DNA of 64,000 nucleotides from Bacteroidaceae bacterium (GTDB lineage Bacteria > Bacteroidota > Bacteroidia > Bacteroidales > Bacteroidaceae), in assembly GCA_017522915.1 (NCBI GenBank), contig JAFWXX010000036.1, forward strand, positions 1 to 64,000, read 5' to 3'. The translations under genes were made by a program, and so were the position numbers. Numbering within the stretch: the first letter of the stretch is position 1; every line of letters begins with the position of its first letter. Below are positions 33,367 through 42,402 of this stretch, piece after piece. The notes under the pieces are model-generated. The model saw nothing but the letters and a program-made list of their open reading frames with translations, did not search any database and was not told where the DNA came from.

Positions 33367-35274
33367 ATGAAAAAAAATTTAAATGTGATAATTGGGCTTA
33401 TTATTATGTTGCCAACAGCACTGTTTGCAAGCAATGAGTTCAACATGTTCGCTCCTATGCATAAACTATCTCGCAGTATATCGCATAATTTGGTCTTGCA
33501 AGGCAGTGATACCATAATCATTGATAACGGAAAGATTGCTATAAAAGGATTTTCAATAACGGCAGATATAATACAAAAGACAGAACGTAGTTTTGTAAGA
33601 GTTATCTTAGAAGATATAGCCGGTCAGGAATTTCTTGTTGGTGAGTGTTCTCGAATCTTTAATGATAAAGATACGGTTTCTTGGAGTAATTATAGCGAAG
33701 AAACATGTAACTTAGATAGCATTTTCCCAAAGTTCTTGAAAATAATAGCCATAGAAGCTAGTGTCATTCTGCACAATGTGAATATATTTGAATCAACCGA
33801 ATCCTCACCTCAAAAAGCATTGACTTTGAATCGTGATTCATTGCAACTTATGCAAATAGAGAAAAAAGTTGAAGCGATAAATCGCTATAATATTAATCAT
33901 AATTTATTATGGAGAGCCGGAATTACTAGTGTTGCTATGAAACCATACGCAGAAAGGAAACAACTTCTTGGTATAACAAATGACAGTTGTAATACAGCAG
34001 GCTTTGAATATTATAAGTCTGGAATTTTTGTTATGCCGGGAAGTTTTGATAATGATACACTTGAAACGAGAAGTCTCAATGATACCAATGTCTATGTAGA
34101 AAGTTTTGATTGGCGTAACAGACATGGCAAAAACTGGATTACACCATCTAAAACACAAATAAGACTTACTTGCTGGGCTTTTGCGGCTGCTAGCGTTGTG
34201 GAAAGTTATATTAATTTGTATTTTAATAGGAACTTAAATTATGATTTATCAGAACTGGATTTTGTCATGAATGCAAGTGCAAATTCTGGATTAGAAGGTG
34301 GATTTGTCAATGATGCATTATATTATACAAAAAATTGCGGAGTGGTTAAAGAAGATTGCTATCCATTTGTAGTATCATACGACACAATAGAAAAGTGTTT
34401 TGACCCGGAAGAGATAATCAAAATTGAGGATTATAATATAAAATATTACGTAAGTGATAATGAGATTAAACAGAAACTAATAAAACATCCAGTAAGTTTA
34501 GATCTTTTTTGGCAGGATGGTGCTGGGCATAGTGTATTATTTGTAGGATATAATAAAATTGCCGCAGGAGACAGTATAATGCTTAAATCATATTTAGATA
34601 TTAATCCTGTTTGGACTATTGTTAATGAAAATAGCGATTATGTCGATAAAACGATGTGGATTATAAAAAATTCTTATGGCAAAGACTGGGGTATTGATGG
34701 CTACGCATATATCATTACAAACAATTTGAAGAAAAATATAAGAATGTGCTCATTGAATGGTGCAATAAGCAGTCTTTTGTACAATGATAATGATATATTA
34801 TGTACTGATAACGATGGTGACGGTTATTATTATTGGGGAGTAGGAGAAAAACCTGAACACTGTCCTGCATGGGCTTTGGAAGAAGCAGATGGAGATGATA
34901 ATGATTATACAAAGGGTCCAATGAATAAGTATGGATATTGCCAGGAAAATTTACCACATAATGATACTATATTTGTTACTACTGATACTACTTGGGATGA
35001 ACGGATATATTTGTATAAAAATGTTGTAATTTGCAAGAATGCAACCCTTTTAATATCCAATATTGTCACATTCTATAAAGGAACTTCTATAACAATTGCT
35101 GATGGTGGACAATTGATTGCTGATAATTGTAGTATTGATAATGTTATACTAAAAACAGAACCAGGTTCTAAAATTTTATTAAAAAATAATGGAATTATAA
35201 AACATAATAAAGAAATTTGTTTTACTTTATCGAACGGTTCAGAACTGGAAATAATCAGTGGAATGATTGAATAG
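33367..35274 (+). CDS. Papain-like (C1) protease with beta-helix end, exported
   Basis: A 635-residue protein with a signal peptide (1-20), an N-terminal region of unknown fold (about 25-240) that may be a propeptide, and a C1A papain domain (about 248-465). The active site is complete: oxyanion Gln264, Cys269 in TCWAF, His388 in GAGHSVL and Asn435 in KNSYGKDWG. A Ca-binding-like segment rich in Asp and Gly follows (CTDNDGDGYYYWG, about 478-530), then one to two turns of a beta-helix. It ends without the T9SS sorting domain usual in such proteases, so it is either periplasmic or uses another route. AT-rich, in the cargo operon. Confidence 0.82.
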   Translation: MKKNLNVIIGLIIMLPTALFASNEFNMFAPMHKLSRSISHNLVLQGSDTIIIDNGKIAIKGFSITADIIQKTERSFVRVILEDIAGQEFLVGECSRIFNDKDTVSWSNYSEETCNLDSIFPKFLKIIAIEASVILHNVNIFESTESSPQKALTLNRDSLQLMQIEKKVEAINRYNINHNLLWRAGITSVAMKPYAERKQLLGITNDSCNTAGFEYYKSGIFVMPGSFDNDTLETRSLNDTNVYVESFDWRNRHGKNWITPSKTQIRLTCWAFAAASVVESYINLYFNRNLNYDLSELDFVMNASANSGLEGGFVNDALYYTKNCGVVKEDCYPFVVSYDTIEKCFDPEEIIKIEDYNIKYYVSDNEIKQKLIKHPVSLDLFWQDGAGHSVLFVGYNKIAAGDSIMLKSYLDINPVWTIVNENSDYVDKTMWIIKNSYGKDWGIDGYAYIITNNLKKNIRMCSLNGAISSLLYNDNDILCTDNDGDGYYYWGVGEKPEHCPAWALEEADGDDNDYTKGPMNKYGYCQENLPHNDTIFVTTDTTWDERIYLYKNVVICKNATLLISNIVTFYKGTSITIADGGQLIADNCSIDNVILKTEPGSKILLKNNGIIKHNKEICFTLSNGSELEIISGMIE

Positions 35275-35303
35275 TTTTGCAAAACTTGAAATAAAACAAT
35301 ATT

Positions 35304-36101
35304 ATGAAAAAGTTATTTGCTTTATTGTTTTTACTCGCATTTTTCACAAATGTGATGTCTCAACACCATCCTGTTTTTGAAGAAGGAAAATGCTGGAGTG
35401 TAGATATGACTAAATGGGGCGAGGAAGTGCTATATACAAGTACATTTGTTGTTCGTGGTGATTCAGTTGTGAACGGTAAAAGATACAAGAAAGTTTATGT
35501 TACCCATAAAGATGATTTAAAGGATTTAGAGCTCTACTATTTGGGACGCGATGAGAAAGGTGTTGCATACATACTTGAAGATGAAATTGAATATTGCTTT
35601 TTTGATTTCAACCTTCGGGCAGGTGACGAATTTGTATATGAATTGGGAACACGTAGCTCTGCAGCAGATGACTGCAAATGGATTGTGACTGATGTCTCTT
35701 CGATAGAAACCGCCGATGGATTGATTCGGAAATGCTTTGATGTTGAAGTGTATGAGTACTGGTCAGATGCAGAAGAACCAGGATGGTACAAAGCACCATA
35801 TCCTTTTACATATATCGAGGGGATTGGAGAGGCTGACAACGGGCTTTTTGTTGATTATTGCATAAGCTGCACGGGCGGTGGCATTCGCAAGTTACGTTGT
35901 CTGCACAACGTCTACGGCAATCACATCTACGGCACTGGCGAAAATTGCAATAAACTGTCGGTTGATGCAACCAAAGGAGAGCAAGAAAACGAAGGAGCCT
36001 TGTACGACCTTAAAGGAAATAAGTTGAATATTAAACCGCAAAACGGAGTATATATACAGGCTGGTAAAAAGTATCTGAAAAAAAGAGGCAGTTCATTCTA
36101 A
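35304..36101 (+). CDS. Exported protein with short T9SS-like C terminus
   Basis: A 265-residue protein with a signal peptide (1-19, ending VMSQ). The body (about 20-225) is beta-rich with scattered Cys (FEEGKCWSVD, CISCTGGGIRKLRC). The end (about 234-260) has the pattern YDLKGNKLNIKPQNGVYIQAGKKYLKK, which resembles the last strands of a type A sorting domain and is common at the ends of secreted Prevotella-type proteins, but is shorter than a full domain. Function unknown. Last gene of the AT-rich operon. Confidence 0.65.
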   Translation: MKKLFALLFLLAFFTNVMSQHHPVFEEGKCWSVDMTKWGEEVLYTSTFVVRGDSVVNGKRYKKVYVTHKDDLKDLELYYLGRDEKGVAYILEDEIEYCFFDFNLRAGDEFVYELGTRSSAADDCKWIVTDVSSIETADGLIRKCFDVEVYEYWSDAEEPGWYKAPYPFTYIEGIGEADNGLFVDYCISCTGGGIRKLRCLHNVYGNHIYGTGENCNKLSVDATKGEQENEGALYDLKGNKLNIKPQNGVYIQAGKKYLKKRGSSF

Positions 36102-36147
36102 TGAAATAAGTGTCGATATCCAACTTGGGAATCACTTGAATATTTGC

Positions 36148-36183
36148 ACTTAACCCCGAAGTCCACCGACCTCGGGGTTAAGT
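36148..36183. terminator. Bidirectional terminator at the end of the island
   Basis: ACTTAACCCCGA (36148-36159) pairs perfectly with TCGGGGTTAAGT (36172-36183); TTTT follows at 36187-36190. It separates the cargo operon from the converging microprotein gene. Confidence 0.75.
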
Positions 36184-36219
36184 TGATTTTAGGGCCTCTT
36201 GTATGTCCAGATTCTTTGT

Positions 36220-36378
36220 CTACCTTTTCTTCTTGTTCTCCAGGTAAATACGGACAAAGAGAAGTATCAGAGACACAAGTATGACAAGAGCCGCAACATA
36301 GGTTTTGTCATCACCTTCAAATTCTTCAAGCAGTCGGCGACCGACAGTGCAATGTATACGGATGATATTTGTTATCAT
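36220..36378 (-). CDS. 52-residue single-pass membrane protein
   Basis: A short minus-strand frame that is easily missed. ATG at 36378 gives MITNIIRIHC, a charged helix (GRRLLEEFEGDDKTY), one hydrophobic helix (about 28-45, VAALVILVSLILLFVRIYL) and a basic end ENKKKR before the stop. The clear hydrophilic-helix-positive layout (type with Lys-rich cytoplasmic end) and the terminator just beyond its stop make it likely real. No family recognised. It is the only gene in the 450 bases between the cargo operon and hflX. Confidence 0.6.
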   Translation of the reverse strand: MITNIIRIHCTVGRRLLEEFEGDDKTYVAALVILVSLILLFVRIYLENKKKR

Positions 36379-36491
36379 AGTAGTCCAATCGGGTTAATAC
36401 AATGCAATGATAACTATTTTCTGCGAAATATTACTATCATTCACCTTTGATGTAGCTAAATCCTGCACTTGCAGTAAAAAAACAGAGCAGT

Positions 36492-36523
36492 TTTGTTTTT
36501 TCGCACGTTTATAATTATCTTCG
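36492..36523 (+). promoter_or_regulatory. Promoter of hflX
   Basis: TTTG (36492-36495), a 20-base spacer and TATCTTCG (36516-36523), one base from the -7 consensus, 27 bases before the start codon. Confidence 0.6.
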
Positions 36524-36550
36524 CGTAAATTTGGATAGGACTATATTTGG

Positions 36551-37813
36551 ATGAAAGAATTTGTTATATCGACAACTAAGAAAGAGACCGCTATACTGGT
36601 GGGTCTCATAACCTCTACTCAGAACGAGCGCAAGACAAACGAATATCTCGATGAGCTTGAATTCCTTGCACAGACTGCAGGTGCAGAGGTGGTGAAACGC
36701 TTTACACAGCGCATAGATCACCCTCACCCCGTAACATACGTGGGCACCGGAAAACTTACAGAAATAGCCGGATACATAGAAATGCTTAAAGACAGCGACG
36801 ACGAGATAGGAATGGTAATCTTCGACGACGAACTGTCGGCCAAGCAACTGCGTAATATCGAAAAGGAGCTGAAAATAAAGATTCTCGACCGTACATCGCT
36901 CATTCTTGATATCTTTGCCATGCGCGCACAGACTGCGCATGCCAAGGTACAAGTAGAGCTCGCGCAATACAAATACATGCTCCCCCGTTTGCAACGTCTA
37001 TGGACTCACCTTGAACGACAAGGCGGAGGTTCGGGCAGCGGCAGCGGAAAAGGAGGAAGCGTGGGATTGCGCGGACCTGGTGAGACCCAGCTGGAGATGG
37101 ACCGCCGTATTATCCTCGGACGCATGTCTCTTCTAAAGGAACAGCTTTCGCAGATTGACCGTCAGAAGAGCATACAGCGCAAGAACCGCGGACGACTGAT
37201 AAGAGTTGCACTGGTAGGTTACACCAATGTGGGAAAATCGACACTCATGAACCTGCTTGCAAAAAGCGAGGTATTTGCCGAAAACAAGCTGTTTGCCACA
37301 CTGGACACCACAGTACGCAAGGTGATAATTGAAAACCTGCCGTTCCTGCTTTCGGACACGGTAGGTTTCATACGCAAACTTCCTACAGACCTTGTGGAGT
37401 CGTTCAAATCGACACTCGACGAGGTACGTGAAGCCGATCTGCTGCTGCATGTTGTCGATGTATCACACCCCGAATTCGAAGAGCAGATAGCAGTTGTAGA
37501 GAAGACACTTGCCGACCTTAACTGCGGCGACAAACCTATAATGGTGATATTCAACAAGATTGACGCATTCACATACGTTCAGAAGGAGGAAGATGACCTC
37601 ACGCCTAAGACACGCGAGAACATCACCCTTGACGAGCTCAAAGAGACATGGATGAACAAGCTTGCCGAAAACTGCCTGTTCATATCGGCACGCGAGAAAC
37701 AGAACATAGACAACCTGAAGGATATAATATACAAGAGGGTATGCGAACTGCATGTGCAGAAATACCCGTATAACGACTTCCTCTACCAGACATACGAGGA
37801 AACAGAAGAGTAA
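36551..37813 (+). CDS. hflX: Ribosome-associated GTPase HflX
   Basis: A 420-residue GTPase that splits stalled or heat-damaged ribosomes. It has an N-terminal nucleotide-binding domain (about 10-180) with YVGTGKLTE, a Gly-rich linker (GGGSGSGSGKGG at about 158-170), the GPGETQLE helix, the P loop GYTNVGKSTLMN (about 223-234), G3 DTVGF and G4 NKID. A C-terminal extension ends YEETEE. Upstream promoter is clear; fumarase follows after 46 bases. Confidence 0.94.
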   Translation: MKEFVISTTKKETAILVGLITSTQNERKTNEYLDELEFLAQTAGAEVVKRFTQRIDHPHPVTYVGTGKLTEIAGYIEMLKDSDDEIGMVIFDDELSAKQLRNIEKELKIKILDRTSLILDIFAMRAQTAHAKVQVELAQYKYMLPRLQRLWTHLERQGGGSGSGSGKGGSVGLRGPGETQLEMDRRIILGRMSLLKEQLSQIDRQKSIQRKNRGRLIRVALVGYTNVGKSTLMNLLAKSEVFAENKLFATLDTTVRKVIIENLPFLLSDTVGFIRKLPTDLVESFKSTLDEVREADLLLHVVDVSHPEFEEQIAVVEKTLADLNCGDKPIMVIFNKIDAFTYVQKEEDDLTPKTRENITLDELKETWMNKLAENCLFISAREKQNIDNLKDIIYKRVCELHVQKYPYNDFLYQTYEETEE

Positions 37814-37859
37814 AGGACAATACACTAATCATAAAACAAATTAAAACAGCTTCTTAATT

Positions 37860-39506
37860 ATGGCAGCAATTCCCGAATTCAAGTATGCCCACATGTTCCA
37901 GCATGGAAAGGATACTACAGAGTACTATCTCCTCACAAAGGAGGGGGTTTCAGTTGGCGAGTTCGAGGGCAAACCGATGCTTAAGGTTACCCCGGAAGCC
38001 TTGACACTTCTTTCACGCACAGCGTTCCGCGATGTATCGTTCATGCTGCGCCGTGCCCACAATGAACAGGTCGCAAAGATACTGACCGACCCCGAAGCAA
38101 GCGACAATGACAAGTATGTAGCCCTGACATTCCTCCGCAATGCAGAGGTTGCATGCAAAGGACAGCTTCCTCTATGCCAGGATACCGGTACAGCAATCAT
38201 ACATGGCGAAAAGGGACAGCAGGTGTGGACAGGCTTCTGCGACGAAGAGGCCCTCTCACGCGGAGTTTTTGACACATACACACAGGAGAACCTGCGCTAC
38301 AGCCAGAACGCTCCTTTGAACATGTACGACGAGGTGAACACAAAATGCAACCTTCCTGCACAGATTGACATAGAGGCAACAGAAGGCATGGAGTACAAGT
38401 TCCTCATGGTGACTAAGGGCGGCGGCTCGGCAAACAAGACATATCTCTACCAGGAGACAAAGGCACTGCTTAACCCGGCGACACTCGTTCCGTTCCTCGT
38501 TGAGAAGATGAAGAGCCTGGGAACAGCGGCTTGTCCTCCATATCATATTGCATTCGTGATAGGCGGTACATCGGCCGAGAAAAACCTCCTTACAGTAAAG
38601 CTCGCTTCGACACACTACTACGACGACCTGCCTACAACAGGCGACGAGACAGGACGCGCATTCCGCGACATTGAGTTGGAGAAGCAGCTGCTTGACGAGG
38701 CTCACCGCATTGGTTTGGGTGCACAGTTCGGAGGAAAATATCTTGCACACGACATCCGTGTTGTACGCTTGCCACGCCACGGCGCAAGCTGCCCGGTAGG
38801 TATGGGTGTAAGCTGCTCTGCAGACCGTAACATCAAGGCAAAGATAAACAAAGACGGTATATGGATTGAGAAGCTCGATGACCAGCCGGCAACACTCATT
38901 CCAGAGGAATTGCGCAATGCAGGCGAAGGCGAGATTGTACGCGTTGACCTCAACCGCCCGATGAAGGAGGTTTGTGCACAGTTGTCTCAGTATCCTATAG
39001 CTACACGTCTCTCATTGAACGGTACAATCATTGTAGGCCGTGACATTGCACACGCAAAGCTGAAAGAGCGCATTGACCGCGGTGAGGGCCTTCCGCAGTA
39101 CATCAAGGACCACCCTATCTATTATGCAGGCCCTGCAAAGACTCCTGCCGGCATGCCTTGCGGCTCAATGGGCCCCACAACAGCCGGACGCATGGACTCA
39201 TACGTTGACCTGTTCCAGGAGAACGGCGGTTCAATGATTATGCTTGCAAAGGGCAACCGTAGCCAGCAGGTAACTGATGCCTGCCAGAAGCATGGCGGAT
39301 TCTACCTCGGCTCAATAGGCGGCCCTGCGGCTATTCTTGCTCAGAACAACATCAAGAGCATTGAGTGCGTAGAATACCCCGAACTGGGCATGGAGGCAAT
39401 ATGGAAGATTGAAGTCGAGGACTTCCCTGCATTCATCCTCGTTGATGACAAGGGCAATGACTTTTTCAAGCAGATTAAGCCACGTTGCCCAGGCAGCTGC
39501 AAATAA
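37860..39506 (+). CDS. Class I fumarate hydratase
   Basis: A 548-residue iron-sulfur fumarase that hydrates fumarate to malate in the incomplete citric acid cycle of anaerobic Bacteroidales. The N-terminal alpha domain has [12 protein letters not shown] with one cluster Cys and later CNLPAQID; the C-terminal beta domain has [23 protein letters not shown] and ends with CPGSC. Both domains are fused as in FumA/FumB. The oxygen-sensitive 4Fe-4S cluster suits an anaerobe. It is followed by a strong terminator. Confidence 0.93.
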   Translation: MAAIPEFKYAHMFQHGKDTTEYYLLTKEGVSVGEFEGKPMLKVTPEALTLLSRTAFRDVSFMLRRAHNEQVAKILTDPEASDNDKYVALTFLRNAEVACKGQLPLCQDTGTAIIHGEKGQQVWTGFCDEEALSRGVFDTYTQENLRYSQNAPLNMYDEVNTKCNLPAQIDIEATEGMEYKFLMVTKGGGSANKTYLYQETKALLNPATLVPFLVEKMKSLGTAACPPYHIAFVIGGTSAEKNLLTVKLASTHYYDDLPTTGDETGRAFRDIELEKQLLDEAHRIGLGAQFGGKYLAHDIRVVRLPRHGASCPVGMGVSCSADRNIKAKINKDGIWIEKLDDQPATLIPEELRNAGEGEIVRVDLNRPMKEVCAQLSQYPIATRLSLNGTIIVGRDIAHAKLKERIDRGEGLPQYIKDHPIYYAGPAKTPAGMPCGSMGPTTAGRMDSYVDLFQENGGSMIMLAKGNRSQQVTDACQKHGGFYLGSIGGPAAILAQNNIKSIECVEYPELGMEAIWKIEVEDFPAFILVDDKGNDFFKQIKPRCPGSCK

Positions 39507-39541
39507 AGCAAGATACAGTCTGCAATAGCAGCAAAATAACA

Positions 39542-39575
39542 GACAGCACCCCAAAGCCAGTTTTGGGGTGCTGTC
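39542..39575 (+). terminator. Terminator of the fumarase gene
   Basis: GACAGCACCCCAAA (39542-39555) pairs with TTTTGGGGTGCTGTC (39561-39575); also usable on the other strand for the thioesterase gene. Confidence 0.85.
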
Positions 39576-39626
39576 GTATTTTAAATCAATATTTAACGCA
39601 AATCATTCCTGACTTCTGCAACAGAC

Positions 39627-40373
39627 TTACTCTATCGGCATGAATTTGAGCTCACACCTTGATGCCGCGACACCGTTCTCCTTTGTCACTTGTACAAGAT
39701 AATGGTTTTCGGCAAGTTCCTTGATACCGAACGAGAGTTCTTCATCAGCATCACCCTCATGCATATAGGCAACTGTAAAATCGCAAAGGTTATGGCTGTT
39801 CATATACTCCATAGGCAGTGAATCGAGTATATGGTCGAGATACCGTATGCTGTTCATATGACCGTTTATGTCAACATCGCTGTACCTCGGACGGAGCCTG
39901 AAAGAGACATCCTCAACCGGGACACGGCTCAAAGAGGGCACACGGCGGATAGCAAGAGGCTCGTCAGGCTCCATACACTCGTTAAGGCGAACGCCTAAAT
40001 CGCCATTGAGGTCAACGGAACTCCTGGTCTTCAGGTCAAGCAGAGCAAATGTCGCTATCATCGAAGCTATTTCGGCTCCGTTCTCGTCAACGACGCGTAT
40101 GCAACGGTCGGTAAAGCCATGATAGAGGTTACGTACCCATGTCTCGACATAGAATCTTTCACGCCACATAGGCACTCTTTCTATATGCAGAGCCATACGC
40201 GCGAGTACCCAACCTAAGGAGTCGGTAGCACCGAAACCACGTGTCTCGGCATGACGTCCTGCGCAGCTCAGCATATAATTGCACAATGTCGTGGGACGGA
40301 CACGCCCCATCTTGTCAACAAGGAAAGTTTCCGCCATAAAAGGGAAACGGTCAATTCTTCTATTTTTTTCCAT
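39627..40373 (-). CDS. Acyl-ACP thioesterase
   Basis: A 248-residue double hotdog protein of the acyl-ACP thioesterase family (PF01643), which releases free fatty acids from acyl carrier protein. The first domain has PTTLCNYMLSCAGRHAETRGFG and GWVLARMALHIERVP; the second has RPRYSDVDINGHMNSIRYLDHIL with the catalytic Asn-His pair. Start 40373 (MEKNRRIDRF) is preferred over 40397. A TTTG and a TAAATTTG box lie just upstream. Confidence 0.88.
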   Translation of the reverse strand: MEKNRRIDRFPFMAETFLVDKMGRVRPTTLCNYMLSCAGRHAETRGFGATDSLGWVLARMALHIERVPMWRERFYVETWVRNLYHGFTDRCIRVVDENGAEIASMIATFALLDLKTRSSVDLNGDLGVRLNECMEPDEPLAIRRVPSLSRVPVEDVSFRLRPRYSDVDINGHMNSIRYLDHILDSLPMEYMNSHNLCDFTVAYMHEGDADEELSFGIKELAENHYLVQVTKENGVAASRCELKFMPIE

Positions 40374-40422
40374 TTTATAACAAACTGTACCCCGCACAGG
40401 ATTCTACCCTATTGCAGGTTTG

Positions 40423-40452
40423 CAAATTTAAGAAATAAGAGACCTGTACAAA
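40423..40452 (-). promoter_or_regulatory. Promoter of the acyl-ACP thioesterase gene
   Basis: On the minus strand: TTTG (40449-40452), an 18-base spacer, and TAAATTTG (40423-40430), an exact -7 match. The leader is about 50 bases. Confidence 0.5.
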
Positions 40453-40506
40453 AACATCATTCAGCCATTTGTCAAACATCCCTGATTTTGGAATGTTTTC
40501 TATCGG

Positions 40507-42381
40507 TTATGCAAATTCGCTCAGTTCGAGCCATCGCATGCTTTTCTCATCGATGAGCTCTATAAGCTGCTGTATGCGCATGGATTTCTGCAGAAGCATG
40601 TTGTTATCGAGCGTCCCGCTGGACATTTCCTGTTCTATCGATGACTTTTCTGCCTCAAGCTCCATTATTTCAGATTCAAGGGTTTCGTACTCTTTCCTCT
40701 CCTTGAAAGTGAGCTTACGCCTTGAATCGGCTGCACGGTAGCTCTGCTTTGGCTGTTGGGCCCTTGATGCCTTTTCGGCCTGTTCCTTTGCTGCGGCAGC
40801 CTTCTCTTCCTCGCGCCAGTCGCGGTACTCGGTATAGTTGCCCGGAAAGTCCTTTATATCACCTTCCCCGTTGAACACGAATACATGATCGACAACTTTA
40901 TCCATGAAATAGCGGTCGTGGCTTACTACAATGACACACCCCTTGAAATCGCAGAGATACTCTTCAAGTATCTGAAGAGTTTCGATATCCAAATCATTCG
41001 TAGGCTCGTCAAGAACCAGGAAATTCGGATTCGCCATAAGCACAGTACATAGATATAGACGACGTTTCTCTCCACCGCTGAGCTTATATACATAATTATG
41101 CTGTTTTTCGGGCGAGAACAGGAAATGTTGAAGGAACTGCGACGCTGTAAGCATCCTGCCGGCAACAGGAATTACATCGGCAATGTTCTTTACAACATCT
41201 ATAACCTTCATCTGCTCGTTGAAAGAGAGCCCGTCCTGGCTATAATAGCCCCATTTGACAGTTTCACCTACCTCAATGACACCACTGTCGGGAGCAACAT
41301 GCCCAAGAAGCATCTTTATGAAGGTTGACTTGCCTGTACCGTTGTTGCCGACTATGCCCAATTTCTCGTAGCGCGCAAATGTGTAGTACATATCCATTGT
41401 GATGACTTTATCGCCAAAGGACTTGCACAGAGCCTTCATCACAAATATCTTATTGCCTATGTACCGGGACTTTATCTCAAGGGACACCTTGCTGTCGTCA
41501 CGCATGGCTGCCGCCTTCTCCTCAAGCTTGTAGAAAGCGTCGATACGGTACTTTGCCTTGTGGGCACGCGCCTGAGGCTGACGGCGCATCCAATCGAGTT
41601 CCTTGCGCATCAGATTACGTGCTTTGGCAGTCTCGGCCGCAAGGTTCTGCAGACGCTCCTCCCTCCGTTGCAGGAAGCAGCTGTAGTTCCCTTTATAACG
41701 ATATACCTGAAAATCGTCAATCTCTATGATTGTATTGCATACGTTATCGAGGAAATAACGGTCGTGGGTAACCATCAGCAGACTGCTGCTCATGCGCCCC
41801 AGAAATTCCTCAAGCCACTCTACCATCTCAATGTCGAGGTGGTTTGTAGGCTCGTCAAGAATCATCAGGTCGGGCTGTTCTATAAGCACAGCAGCCAATG
41901 CCACACGTTTCTTCTGACCACCGGAAAGCTGGCTTACCTGTTGAGAGAAGTTGTTTATCTTAAGCTTTGACAGCACTTGTTTCGCACGTGTCTCATAGTC
42001 CCATGCCTCAAGGCGGTCCATCTCCTCCATGAGGAACTGCAGCTGTTTATCATCACCGTTTGCCAAAGCCTCTTCATAACGTGCTATAACATCCGCCTTC
42101 TCGCTATTTCTCTGCAGGCAAGCTTCCATAACCGTAAGCCCGACTGCAAAGTCTGGTTCCTGTTCAAGATAACCGACTTTAATGCCATTACGCAGCGTTA
42201 TCTTTCCGTTATCGAGAGGCTCCTCCCCTGCAATAATTCTAAGAAGCGTGCTCTTTCCCTTTCCGTTTCGCGCTATGAGACCGACACGCTGACGTTCCTC
42301 CACAACAAACGACACATCGTTGAAGAGAGACAGGTCGCCATAGCTTTTGGAAATATTCTCTACTTGAAGATCTATTGCCAT
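40507..42381 (-). CDS. ABC-F family ATPase (Uup-like)
   Basis: A 624-residue soluble protein with two ABC domains and no membrane helices. Domain 1 has Walker A GLIARNGKGKSTL, signature LSGGQKKR and Walker B LMILDEPTNHLD; domain 2 has GIVGNNGTGKSTF, LSGGEKRR and FLVLDEPTNDLD. An interdomain arm lies about 235-310 (RREERLQN and a WMRRQPQARAHKAKYRID segment), and a C-terminal coiled coil follows (about 530-624). ABC-F proteins act at the ribosome; the C-terminal coil suggests Uup, which also binds branched DNA. Minus-strand gene 21 bases after murI. Confidence 0.9.
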   Translation of the reverse strand: MAIDLQVENISKSYGDLSLFNDVSFVVEERQRVGLIARNGKGKSTLLRIIAGEEPLDNGKITLRNGIKVGYLEQEPDFAVGLTVMEACLQRNSEKADVIARYEEALANGDDKQLQFLMEEMDRLEAWDYETRAKQVLSKLKINNFSQQVSQLSGGQKKRVALAAVLIEQPDLMILDEPTNHLDIEMVEWLEEFLGRMSSSLLMVTHDRYFLDNVCNTIIEIDDFQVYRYKGNYSCFLQRREERLQNLAAETAKARNLMRKELDWMRRQPQARAHKAKYRIDAFYKLEEKAAAMRDDSKVSLEIKSRYIGNKIFVMKALCKSFGDKVITMDMYYTFARYEKLGIVGNNGTGKSTFIKMLLGHVAPDSGVIEVGETVKWGYYSQDGLSFNEQMKVIDVVKNIADVIPVAGRMLTASQFLQHFLFSPEKQHNYVYKLSGGEKRRLYLCTVLMANPNFLVLDEPTNDLDIETLQILEEYLCDFKGCVIVVSHDRYFMDKVVDHVFVFNGEGDIKDFPGNYTEYRDWREEEKAAAAKEQAEKASRAQQPKQSYRAADSRRKLTFKERKEYETLESEIMELEAEKSSIEQEMSSGTLDNNMLLQKSMRIQQLIELIDEKSMRWLELSEFA

Positions 42382-42402
42382 ATATTATTGGAGATGACAG
42401 GG

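Noticed and set aside
29726..36101. Insertion sequence or prophage as source of the AT-rich island
   Set aside because: No transposase, integrase or phage structural genes are found; the fibre-like protein has a signal peptide and T9SS sorting domain and so is not a phage tail gene.
36199..36450. 83-codon plus-strand frame after the cargo operon
   Set aside because: It is antisense to the more convincing 52-residue membrane protein and crosses its whole length with no protein-like pattern.
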